From the NCBI GenBank assembly GCA_948482865.1, contig CAOMHR010000047.1, forward strand, positions 1-9,906: a stretch of DNA of 9,906 nt. Reading direction: 5' to 3'. A model generated the notes under the pieces. The model did no database searches. It saw only the letters and a list, made by a program, of their open reading frames with translations, and had not been told where the DNA came from. The stretch comes from Christensenellaceae bacterium (GTDB lineage: Bacteria > Bacillota > Clostridia > Christensenellales > Borkfalkiaceae). The translations under genes were made by a program, and so were the position numbers. Every line of letters begins with the position of its first letter. The first letter of the stretch is position 1. Positions 1 to 7,239 of the stretch are shown here, piece by piece.

Positions 1-2295
1 AAATTGTGCCCCGTCTTCTCGGGCGGATTTTCAGGGTTGTAAGGCTGCCATCCGTTTATACCGTCGTTATACTCGAAAGGAACTGCCGAAAGATCGATTT
101 CACGCTTTTCAATTTCCCAGTTGAGTCTGACGGTTGCCGCAAGCCCGTCGGAAGAAACGGTTACGTTTGCGTCGCTGTTGGGGTTTGCAAACACATGCTC
201 GGTATCGGTAATTTTCAGCGTAACCGTAGTTGCATAAGTCCCTACGCCGCTTGCCGAAGTCGAACCCGAGTATCCGTCTTCCCGAACGAAATTACTGTAA
301 TCGTACTTGTTATTTACAAACAGCTGAACTTGCGGACTGATTGTGACCGCATTACCGTTATTTGTTGAATAACTTAATTTTCCGTTCTGGGCAAGTGTTT
401 CGTTTGAAGCGTTATTGTCTTTAAGATATGTCCAGACAAGGGTCGAAGGGTCTAAACTTGCAGATTTTACCGTGAAAGAATGCTTTGCCGAATTTTCATT
501 AACGGTATAGTTGCCGTTTGCACCCGAAGTGCCGTCAGGCTTTACGCCGAAAGTATATTCGCCTTGCCCAAGCGTTGACGGCATCAAAATCTTCGCCGTA
601 ATGGTTTTTGCCGTAGGGTCGTATTCTTCGCTCTTAATATCGCCGTTAAGAGAATTTTCGTTGTCGCCGTCTATGTAATAATATTTTAACGTAACGCGTT
701 TTGAATCGTTTTTATCCGCGTCCGAAGGAAGTATAAAGCCTGAAACGACAACCGTAATTTCAACGTTGTCCGTGCCAGAGTCCCACTCCCAGTTGCCGCT
801 GTTGATAGAACTGCAATCCAACACCGTAGTAAGCGATTTAGGGGTAACTTTAAGTGAAACCTTGGCTGTCCCGCCCGCCGTCGCAGGAGTATCAGACCAT
901 ACGGTGTTATCGGTATCTTTAAGCGCGAAAATAATATCGTAAGCGCCCACGTCCGTGATTTCAAACGTACTGTCTTGCTTATCGCTCACGCTCGCCGTCG
1001 AACCGCCCGCCGCTTCTGTTACCGAGTCCATTTTTATATACTTCAACCAATCCGCCGCAGAAAGACTTGTGTTGAGAGCAAACGTAACCGCACTGCCCGT
1101 ATAAGATTTTTCGCCGGCGGTAATTGTAGGTTTATCTATCTGTTTCGGCTCAACTTTGAAAGTAACCGTTTTCGTACTTTGGTCACTGTCAGACGAATCC
1201 CAAACCGCGCCGCACCAATAATAAATATCGAAGTATAACGTATAAGTCCCGGCATTTTGAACCGTCCAGACACCGCTTGCAGATACAGGATTTGTCCCCG
1301 TAACTGTTTCGTCGGCTGTATTGTCATATGTATACAGAGTCGTTGTTTTGCCTGAAATTGTTTGATAAGTCGCCTTTGTAAGCGCTATCCTTGTTCTGTC
1401 CCAGTTGCTGACCGTAAAATTAATATCGTTACCCGTGTAATCCGCCGAAGTTTTATCTACGGTGGGCGTATCTATTGCCGTTACGGTTATCTCATCGGAC
1501 ATCACCAAATCCGCCCAATGAGAGCAATTATATGTCGAACCTGCGGACGAGCCTGCATTAAAACCGAAAAAAGCCGTATACGATTGGGGAGTATTTGTGT
1601 TGTTCGTACAAGTTATTGTGGGGACCGTACCGTTTGCATACTGTATAGAATTACTGGTATGTATAAAATATCTTTGCAATAAATAGTTAGACGGAGTAAC
1701 AGGTGTATTATATCCGTCCAATATCAATGATGCCGACTGGTCTTGTGCAGAAGGATCGTCTGCCGTATTCCCAAAATAAATTATATCGACGCCGAGCATA
1801 GTAGAACTCGCAGTATTATTTGCCGTTCTTTTATAAGAAAGCGAATATGAAAAATCAATTTTGTACTCGGTCATTGCAGGAACTTCTATTTCCGCTTTAA
1901 AAGCAATGTAGCCGACAAGTTGATGAAACCCAAGATTTTTTTTAGACAACGAAGCAGTTTTGGTATCGGAATCAAAAACAGCATTTCCGTAAGCAGTATT
2001 CACGGCAGTAAGAGTGCTATACGGAACAGTAGGCTGACTACTCTTAGCAGCAGTATTATACCATTGTTTAAAATCGGTTGCCGTATAAACAACCTTGTTT
2101 TGCCCGTCGTTGGGAACAACAGCCGCGTCCGCGCCGATATTGCCCGTTTTGGGCAGTATAAAAGCACAGCATACCAATGCTGCGCACACAAAAGTCAGTA
2201 TTAAAGACAGCCATAGGCGCTTGCCACGGCTTATTTCAGAAAGTGTGTACCCCCCCCCCCCCTATACGGGTTACGTCCGCTCTTTTCTTTATCAT
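1..2295 (-). CDS. Exported Ig-like-repeat surface protein, 5' part, frame interrupted at a poly-G tract (likely phase-variable)
   Basis: Starts at ATG 2295 behind a strong AAGGAG ribosome site and runs off the left edge, so the C-terminus and any wall anchor are not visible. As written, 13 G's (2262-2250 on the minus strand) send the frame to a TGA at 2238-2236 after 19 residues (ending GVHTF). With 12 G's the frame continues from TAC at 2249 to base 1 with no stop, about 764 codons. In that ON form residues 1-26 are a basic cytoplasmic leader holding Gly12-15, residues 27-47 are a hydrophobic signal/membrane segment (LWLSLILTFVCAALVCCAFIL region), and the rest is Thr/Ser/Asn-rich and extracellular. 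A roughly 200-residue N-terminal domain is followed by Ig-like beta repeats starting near residues 275, 385, 485, 610 and 720, several carrying a YTG motif or a closing W-x-I-x-K pattern. Ligand and function are unknown; adhesion or surface display is inference. No in-frame ATG occurs after the tract until 1874, past the signal segment, so the OFF form cannot be exported. Confidence 0.8.
2250..2262 (-). repeat. 13-nt poly-G homopolymer inside the coding start of the surface protein gene
   Basis: Thirteen consecutive C's on the plus strand read as G's in codons 12-16 of the surface protein gene. Length decides the frame: 12 or 15 G's are ON, 13 (as here) or 14 are OFF. Homopolymers this long slip readily during replication, the usual mechanism of contingency loci. 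A miscounted homopolymer in the assembly is the main alternative. Confidence 0.9.
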
Positions 2296-2353
2296 TTCGT
2301 ATCTCCTTAAATACCAAATATATTTATTGTTATTAACTTCTATGTTATTAAAC

Positions 2354-2366
2354 TGTCATTCTGAGC
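2354..2366 (+). repeat. Partial copy of the nuclease-flanking repeat
   Basis: TGTCATTCTGAGC matches the first 13 bases of the full copy that begins 20 bases further on, in the same orientation. It marks the outer left edge of the nuclease element. Confidence 0.7.
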
Positions 2367-2373
2367 TACGCTT

Positions 2374-2414
2374 TGTCATTCTGAGCGGAACGAAGTGGAG
2401 TCGAAGAATCCCGT
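2374..2414 (+). repeat. Left inverted-repeat arm of the GIY-YIG element
   Basis: Begins TGTCATTCTGAGCG and ends GTCGAAGAATCCCGT. It matches the reverse complement of 2701-2733 at both ends, with about 10 extra bases in the middle. ATTCT (2378-2382) can pair with AGAAT (2405-2409) to form a hairpin. The arm encodes the last 11 residues and the stop codon of the nuclease gene. Confidence 0.8.
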
Positions 2415-2687
2415 CGGTGAAATCTCTTCCCATTCGGGATTTAAACGTTCTACCAAATCATTTTTCTTTGCGCGTATCCAACCTTTTAACTGTTTTTCCC
2501 GCGCTATCGCCGCCTTTATGTCGCCAAACGTTTCAAAATAAACTAATTTATGTACATTATATTTCTTTGTAAAGCCTTCTATTATGCCTGCTTTATGTTC
2601 ATAAACCCTGCGGGCAATATCGTTTGTTACGCCTATATAAATAACTTTATTATTTTTATTTGACATTATATAAACATAATATTGCAC
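2376..2687 (-). CDS. Small GIY-YIG nuclease-like protein (UPF0213/YhbQ type)
   Basis: A 103-residue single-domain protein. The GIY-YIG core is visible as YYVYIM (residues 3-8) and VIYIGVT (15-21), followed by the conserved arginine region IARRVYEH and a C-terminal REKQLKGWIRAKKNDL...LNPEW segment typical of the small stand-alone GIY-YIG family. Such proteins cut DNA with a tyrosine/arginine/glutamate site; the natural target of this subfamily is poorly known. The start is GTG at 2687: the only later ATG falls inside the motif, so a later start would destroy it. No clear ribosome site precedes it. The last 11 residues (GFFDSTSFRSE) and the TGA come from the flanking repeat, so the tail is probably not part of the ancestral fold. 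The gene lies between inverted repeats and may be a mobile or homing-like element; this is inference. Confidence 0.88.
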   Translation of the reverse strand: MQYYVYIMSNKNNKVIYIGVTNDIARRVYEHKAGIIEGFTKKYNVHKLVYFETFGDIKAAIAREKQLKGWIRAKKNDLVERLNPEWEEISPTGFFDSTSFRSE

Positions 2688-2700
2688 GATTCGTTTAATT

Positions 2701-2733
2701 ACGGGACCCTTCGACTACGCTCAGGGTGACAAT
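2701..2733 (-). repeat. Right inverted-repeat arm of the GIY-YIG element
   Basis: Read on the minus strand it is TTGTCACCCTGAGCG...AGTCGAAGGGTCCCGT, the same unit as 2374-2414 but with TT/AA replaced by CC/GG in the two halves of the stem, so pairing (ACCCT with AGGGT) is kept. It ends 13 bases before the nuclease start codon. Confidence 0.8.
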
Positions 2734-2771
2734 GTTTTATAATCTGTCAGCGTAAACGTTTTTACAAGACA

Positions 2772-2793
2772 TTAGACTACTCTTAGGGTGACA
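2772..2793 (-). repeat. Degenerate second copy of the right repeat arm
   Basis: TTAGACTACTCTTAGGGTGACA differs at three of 22 positions from the matching part of 2712-2730 and neighbours (TTCGACTACGCTCAGGGTGACA), in the same orientation. It marks the outer right edge of the element. Confidence 0.65.
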
Positions 2794-2813
2794 AAAATCT
2801 CTTAGGTACAAGA

Positions 2814-2842
2814 ATTATAGCACGGCAAATTTATTTTTTCAA
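2814..2842 (-). promoter_or_regulatory. Candidate strong sigma-70-type promoter reading toward the nuclease element
   Basis: On the minus strand, TTGAAA (2842-2837), a 17-base spacer and TATAAT (2819-2814), with TGC just before the -10 box giving an extended -10. Predicted transcript start is near 2807. The RNA would carry two repeat copies in a leader of about 120 nt, then the nuclease gene, and could read on into the surface protein gene. Confidence 0.65.
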
Positions 2843-2966
2843 TACTTTTTGACATTTTTTTTAAAATAGTGGTCGCCCGCGCCACCAACCACAACATATT
2901 GTGTATGTTTGTTAAGTTTCACTGCCACAATAGCCTTTTTTTCAATTTTCGGCAACAAAATCCGAC

Positions 2967-3001
2967 AAAAAATGCGCCGCGCCGAAACTCTTCGGCGCGG
3001 C
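2967..3001 (-). terminator. Rho-independent terminator after galE
   Basis: An 11-bp GC-rich stem, GCCGCGCCGAA (2976-2986) with TTCGGCGCGGC (2991-3001) and a 4-base loop, is followed on the minus strand by GCA and six T's. It starts six bases after the galE stop codon, so it closes the glmM-glmS-galE transcription unit. Confidence 0.85.
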
Positions 3002-3006
3002 AATAA

Positions 3007-4020
3007 TTAAATTTTATAGCCGTCGGGGTTGTTTTTCTGCCACCGCCAGGTGTCCGCGCACATCTCGTCTATGCCCAGTTTTGCGGACCAGCCCAAGTCT
3101 TTCTTTGCTTTATCTGCTGATGCGTAACACTCCGCAATGTCGCCCGCGCGCCTTTCAACAATTTCGTAAGGGATTTTTTTGCCGCACGCCTTTTCGAATG
3201 CGTGTACCATTTCAAGCACGCTGTAACCCGTTCCCGTGCCAAGGTTGCAAATATGCACACCCTTTGATTTATAGCCCGCAAGCGCGGCAACGTGACCCTT
3301 TGCAAGGTCGACAACGTGGATATAGTCCCTTACGCCCGTGCCGTCGCGCGTGGGATAGTCGTTTCCGAAAACTTTCAGCTTATCGCGTTTTCCGCTTGCC
3401 ACCTGCGAAATAAAGGGCATAAGGTTGTTGGGAATGCCCTTGGGGTCTTCGCCGATAATTCCGCTCTCGTGCGCTCCAACGGGGTTGAAGTATCTCAAAA
3501 GCATAACGTTCCAGCCGTCGTCCGAAGCATACAAATCCTGTAAAATGCGCTCTATCATAAGTTTGGTCACGCCGTAGGGATTGGTCGCAGAAAGGCGGCA
3601 GTCTTCAGTCAGAGGCAGGCGTTCGGGAACGCCGTAGACCGTAGCCGAAGAAGAAAAAATTATCTTTTTAACGTCCGCCCTTTTCATACAGTCCAGAAGG
3701 ACCAGCGTGCCGTAAACGTTGTTCTCGTAATAGTCCAAAGGTATTTCGCAACTTTCGCCAACGGCTTTAAGCCCCGCGAAATGAATTGTGCCTTCGATTT
3801 CGTTTTCGCCCAAAATTTTGTCAAGCAAGGCTTTGTCGCGAATGTCGCCTTCGTAAAATTTAAGTTTTTTGCCCGTTAATTTTTCAACCCTTTTCAAACT
3901 CTCTTCGGACGAATTAGAAAGGTTGTCAACGACGGTTACGCCGTAACCCGAGTTAAGAAGTTCCAATACGGTGTGGCTGCCGATATAGCCCGCGCCGCCC
4001 GTTACCAAAATATTTTTCAT
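3007..4020 (-). CDS. galE: UDP-glucose 4-epimerase
   Basis: Interconverts UDP-glucose and UDP-galactose in the cytoplasm, using bound NAD; some family members also act on UDP-GlcNAc/UDP-GalNAc. A short-chain-dehydrogenase-type Rossmann fold starts with [10 protein letters not shown] (residues 6-15). The catalytic set is Ser124 (SSSATVYG), Tyr149 and Lys153 (YGVTK), at the same numbers as the well-studied E. coli enzyme. At 337 residues it is full length. I chose ATG 4020 over a TTG at 4056: the extra 12 residues are not family-like, and that TTG is the -35 box of the gene's own promoter. It lies 45 bases after glmS on the same strand, so it can be read from the glm operon and from its own promoter. 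No well-placed ribosome site precedes the ATG (AGGG is only two bases away), which fits leaderless translation. Next to glmM and glmS, a role in surface glycan precursor supply is likely. Confidence 0.97.
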   Translation of the reverse strand: MKNILVTGGAGYIGSHTVLELLNSGYGVTVVDNLSNSSEESLKRVEKLTGKKLKFYEGDIRDKALLDKILGENEIEGTIHFAGLKAVGESCEIPLDYYENNVYGTLVLLDCMKRADVKKIIFSSSATVYGVPERLPLTEDCRLSATNPYGVTKLMIERILQDLYASDDGWNVMLLRYFNPVGAHESGIIGEDPKGIPNNLMPFISQVASGKRDKLKVFGNDYPTRDGTGVRDYIHVVDLAKGHVAALAGYKSKGVHICNLGTGTGYSVLEMVHAFEKACGKKIPYEIVERRAGDIAECYASADKAKKDLGWSAKLGIDEMCADTWRWQKNNPDGYKI

Positions 4021-4026
4021 AGCCCT

Positions 4027-4056
4027 ATTATATATAATATAAAGGCGATTTGTCAA
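4027..4056 (-). promoter_or_regulatory. galE promoter, predicting a leaderless transcript
   Basis: On the minus strand, perfect TTGACA (4056-4051), an 18-base spacer and perfect TATAAT (4032-4027). The expected start point, about 7 bases after the -10 box, is at or next to the A of the galE ATG (4020). The -35 box begins nine bases after the glmS stop codon. Confidence 0.75.
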
Positions 4057-4065
4057 GCGTACGCT

Positions 4066-5823
4066 TTATTCCACCGTTACTGACTTTGCCAGATTTCTGG
4101 GCTTGTCGGGATCGCGCCCCAGCATAACGGCGGTTTTGTAAGCTATAAGTTGCAGCGCAACCGAAGATATCAGGGGGGACAGGTATTCGCCGCAGTCGCA
4201 TATTTTAACAATTTCCGCGCGGTCTTTAAATTTTTTAGCTACGCTTTCAAGGCTGGTCACAACCGCAACCTTGCCCTTGCGCGACAGAACCTGTTCCACC
4301 GCGTTTTCCGACTTGCCCGCAAGCCTTTCACTCGTGATAACCACTACCGCAACCGCGGTTTCGTCTATAAGCGCAAGGGTGCCGTGCTTCAATTCGCCCG
4401 CGGGATAGCCTTCGCTGGGGATATAGGAAACTTCTTTCAGTTTCAGGCTGCCTTCCAACGCCACGGCATAGTCTATGTCGCGCCCCAAAAAGTACACCCC
4501 GCCTGAACGCGCGCACATATCCGCAATTGCCGATATGTCCGTGTTTTCAACCGTTTCCCTGCACAGCCGCGAAATATTCTGCATTTCTTCAAAATCGGTC
4601 GCCCGACCGGAAAGCACGTTTGCAAGCAGGTAGAGCGCGGCAATCTGCCCCGCGTAAGATTTTGTTGCGGCAACGCAGATTTCAGGTCCCGCGGCGACGG
4701 GTACGACCACGTCCGCAATTCCCGTCAGTTGCGAGTAGGGCGCGTTAGTCACCGCGACGACCCGCGCTTTTGCGCGTTTGGCAAGGCGGGCGGCTTCAAC
4801 CGTGTCCGCGGTTTCGCCGCTCTGGCTTATCGCGACCACAAGCGTATTTTCGCCGACGATAGGATTTTTATAACGGAACTCGCCCGCAATTTCCGCCTCG
4901 CAGGGAATACGGGCGAACTGTTCTATATATCTTTTCGCAACCAGTCCGCTGTTGTAAGCCGTGCCGCAGCCCGTTATGATAACGCGGTCCGCGCCCGAAC
5001 ATATTTTTTCAAGCTCCCGCTCCGCGGTATGAAAAACTGCGCAAGTGTTCGCTATTGCATACGGCGACTCGCGTATCTCTTTAAGCATATAGTGGGGGCA
5101 GCCGCCCAAATCCAGATTTGCTGGCGTTGCAAGATTGGGGCGCACCGCGCGCGAAACTTCGTTTAAATTGCCGTCAAAAATGCGTACCGCGTCCTGCGTA
5201 ATCAAAGCAAGGTCGTTGTCTTCGAGAACGCTTATTTCCCTGCACAGTCCCGCAAGAGCGGGGGCGTCGCTGGCGACATAATTTCCGTCCGCGCCGCTGC
5301 CGACGATAACGGGACTCTTATACTTGACCGCGGCGATGCCCGCATAGTCCGTGCATATGACCACAATCGCATACGAACCCGTTAAAAGGTCCGCAACTTT
5401 TTTTAAAGTGCTCAACAAATCGCCGTCGTAAAATTTGTCCAGAAGTCTTACGATAACTTCGCTGTCGGTATCGGACAAAAAATCCGCGTCGGGGAAATAT
5501 TTTTCTTTCAGCTCGCTGCAATTTTCTATTATGCCGTTATGCACGATTGCAAACTTCCCCGCCGCGTGGGGGTGGGCGTTCACGTCCGAAGGTTTGCCGT
5601 GCGTTGCCCAGCGGGTATGACCTATGCCGATATTGCCGCAGAGTTCGCCGATGCAGTTTTCAAGTTTTTCAACCTTGCCCTGCCGCTTTACTATTGAAAT
5701 CTGACCCTTTGACAAAGTGGCTATTCCCGCGGAATCGTAGCCCCTGTATTCAAGTTGTTTTAATCCGCCGTAAATAATATCCGAAGCCCTGCGCCTAAGC
5801 GCGCAGCCGACTATTCCGCACAT
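4066..5823 (-). CDS. glmS: Glutamine-fructose-6-phosphate aminotransferase (isomerizing)
   Basis: Makes glucosamine-6-phosphate from fructose-6-phosphate and glutamine, the first committed step to UDP-GlcNAc and peptidoglycan. The N-terminal glutaminase domain (about 1-220) begins MCGIVG, with Cys2 the nucleophile after Met removal; HTRWATHG and the HNGIIEN segment are intact. Two sugar-isomerase (SIS) domains follow: TGCGTAYNSG and SQSGETADT in the first, and the second containing AGELKHGTLALI. The C-terminus ...RNLAKSVTVE carries the conserved lysine (residue 580). At 585 residues it is slightly shorter than the usual 600-610, with no missing motif. The start ATG has a GGGGTG ribosome site. 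It begins 25 bases after glmM, so the two are co-transcribed. That gap leaves no room for the glmS ribozyme that controls this gene in many Firmicutes, so control must lie elsewhere. Confidence 0.98.
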   Translation of the reverse strand: MCGIVGCALRRRASDIIYGGLKQLEYRGYDSAGIATLSKGQISIVKRQGKVEKLENCIGELCGNIGIGHTRWATHGKPSDVNAHPHAAGKFAIVHNGIIENCSELKEKYFPDADFLSDTDSEVIVRLLDKFYDGDLLSTLKKVADLLTGSYAIVVICTDYAGIAAVKYKSPVIVGSGADGNYVASDAPALAGLCREISVLEDNDLALITQDAVRIFDGNLNEVSRAVRPNLATPANLDLGGCPHYMLKEIRESPYAIANTCAVFHTAERELEKICSGADRVIITGCGTAYNSGLVAKRYIEQFARIPCEAEIAGEFRYKNPIVGENTLVVAISQSGETADTVEAARLAKRAKARVVAVTNAPYSQLTGIADVVVPVAAGPEICVAATKSYAGQIAALYLLANVLSGRATDFEEMQNISRLCRETVENTDISAIADMCARSGGVYFLGRDIDYAVALEGSLKLKEVSYIPSEGYPAGELKHGTLALIDETAVAVVVITSERLAGKSENAVEQVLSRKGKVAVVTSLESVAKKFKDRAEIVKICDCGEYLSPLISSVALQLIAYKTAVMLGRDPDKPRNLAKSVTVE

Positions 5824-5848
5824 ATATTCACCCCGAAATACGGTAATT

Positions 5849-7171
5849 TCAACCGTTCAGTTTTTCGCGCAGCTTTGCGCAGGCGGCAAGACAGTTTTCA
5901 TAGTTTTCGCCTTCCGCCATAATTCTAACGACTTCTTCCGTACCCGAAGGGCGGACGACCAGCCTTACGCCCAGACTTTTTGAAAGCGCTTCCGCGTCCT
6001 TCAAAAGAATTTCCGCCGCAAAAACTTTATCTTTCACCGCGACGTTTACGCTGACCTGCGGCAAACTTTTGTAATCTTTTAAAAGCAGGTCAACCGTCTT
6101 TTTCTGCTCAACAAGCGCTTCCATTATCATAATGGCGGTAACCAGCCCGTCGCCCGTGGACTCGTATTTCGAAAAAACGACGTGGCCGCTGCGCTCGCCG
6201 CCCAGTACCGCGCCCGAGCGCGACATTTCGTCGCACACGTTTTTGTCGCCCACGTCGCACACCGCGCACTCTATTCCGCGCAAACCAAGACTTTTTATAA
6301 GTCCGCCGTTGCTCAGCACGGTGCAGACGACTTTATTGCCCGAAAGTTCGCCCCGCTTTTTAAGATAGTCGGCGCAGATAAAAAGAATTTCGTCGCCGGT
6401 CACGACTTCGCCGCGCGCGTCCACGCATATACATCTGTCCGCGTCGCCGTCGAATGCGAAACCTATATCCAGTGAATTGCTTTTTACAAGTTCGACAAGT
6501 CTCTCTATATGGGTAGAGCCTACGCCGTCGTTCACGTTCGTGCCGTTCGGCGACACGCCCACGACGAATGTTTTTGCCCCCAATGCGTCGAACACGCTGC
6601 GCGCAATCTGCCAGGCGCTTCCGTTCGCCGCGTCCAGCCCAACGCGCAATCCCTTGTACGAACAGGTTGAAAGGGATATAAGATGACCTATATATCTGTT
6701 CCGCCCAGAAACGTAGTCGACCGTGCGCCCGATAGCCCCGCCCGAAGCAAAGGGAATTTCTCCGCTTTTGCCGTCGAGATAATTCTCTATTTTGGCTATC
6801 GCGCTCTCTTCCAGTTTTTCGCCGGCGGAGTTCATAATTTTAATGCCGTTGTCAAAGTACGGATTGTGGCTTGCGGAAATCATAATGCCGCAGTCGAAAC
6901 CGTCGCAACGGGTTATGTACGATACCGAAGGAGTGGTGGTGACGTGCAAAATATACGCGTCCGCGCCCGAAGCCGTAAGTCCCGCGGCAAGCGAATATTC
7001 AAGCATATACGAAGACAGCCGCGTATCTTTTCCTATGACCGCGCGGCACCTGCCGCCGTTTTTAGCCGCATACATATGACCCAGAATTCTTCCGACCTTG
7101 TAAGCGTGTTCGGCGGTAATGGTCACTCCGGCTTCGCCGCGGAAGCCGTCCGTCCCGAAATATTTACCTAT
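5849..7171 (-). CDS. glmM: Phosphoglucosamine mutase, apparent AUA (or AUU) start codon
   Basis: Converts glucosamine-6-phosphate to glucosamine-1-phosphate on the way to UDP-GlcNAc. Visible parts: N-terminal GKYFGTDGFRGEAG, the phosphoserine loop ISASHNP, the metal-binding DGDADR, the sugar-binding GGERSGH and the phosphate-binding RPSGTEEVVRIM. The first canonical in-frame start is GTG 7126, but it lacks a ribosome site and drops the conserved FGTDGxRG segment. The frame is open upstream to a TAA at 7207-7205 and contains no ATG, GTG or TTG there. A perfect AGGAGG (7183-7178) sits six bases before ATA (7171-7169), exactly where family members have the Met of MGKYFGTDG. Counting from ATA gives 440 residues and puts the catalytic serine at 101, close to the usual 100-102. 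ATT at 7174 is the other option, but only three bases from the ribosome site. First gene of the glmM-glmS-galE group. Confidence 0.93.
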   Translation of the reverse strand: MGKYFGTDGFRGEAGVTITAEHAYKVGRILGHMYAAKNGGRCRAVIGKDTRLSSYMLEYSLAAGLTASGADAYILHVTTTPSVSYITRCDGFDCGIMISASHNPYFDNGIKIMNSAGEKLEESAIAKIENYLDGKSGEIPFASGGAIGRTVDYVSGRNRYIGHLISLSTCSYKGLRVGLDAANGSAWQIARSVFDALGAKTFVVGVSPNGTNVNDGVGSTHIERLVELVKSNSLDIGFAFDGDADRCICVDARGEVVTGDEILFICADYLKKRGELSGNKVVCTVLSNGGLIKSLGLRGIECAVCDVGDKNVCDEMSRSGAVLGGERSGHVVFSKYESTGDGLVTAIMIMEALVEQKKTVDLLLKDYKSLPQVSVNVAVKDKVFAAEILLKDAEALSKSLGVRLVVRPSGTEEVVRIMAEGENYENCLAACAKLREKLNG

Positions 7172-7177
7172 AATACA

Positions 7178-7183
7178 CCTCCT
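7178..7183 (-). promoter_or_regulatory. glmM Shine-Dalgarno site (decides the start)
   Basis: A perfect AGGAGG on the minus strand, six bases upstream of ATA 7171. Its position shows that translation begins at the non-canonical codon and not at the downstream GTG 7126. Confidence 0.85.
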
Positions 7184-7199
7184 GCGGCAATTTTTTTCA

Positions 7200-7239
7200 A
7201 TGCGTTAAAACGCATATGTGTTTGGGCGGCACGCCGCCC
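7200..7239. repeat. Two adjacent hairpins in the glmM leader
   Basis: ATGCGTT (7200-7206) pairs with AACGCAT (7209-7215), and GGGCGGC (7224-7230) pairs with GCCGCCC (7233-7239), each with a 2-base gap. On the minus strand both lie 17-60 bases upstream of the glmM ribosome site and are therefore probably in its mRNA leader. Dispersed-repeat remnant or leader regulation are both possible. Confidence 0.6.

Noticed and set aside
2177..2572. A plus-strand reading frame crossing the poly-C tract and the nuclease gene 3' end
   Set aside because: It runs antisense over the signal segment, the repeat arm and the GIY-YIG gene; it is a shadow of these.
2354..2793. CRISPR array or IS element for the repeat cluster
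   Set aside because: The repeats are few, inverted, unevenly spaced and flank a gene; there are no spacers. No transposase domain or target-site duplication is seen.
4021..4056. A longer galE beginning at TTG 4056
   Set aside because: The added 12 residues are not family-like and the TTG is the first part of a consensus -35 box. From ATG 4020 the catalytic Ser124/Tyr149/Lys153 numbering matches the reference enzyme.
5824..5848. glmS ribozyme/riboswitch upstream of glmS
   Set aside because: Only 25 bases separate glmM and glmS, far too short for the ribozyme, and its core was not recognised in the glmM leader.
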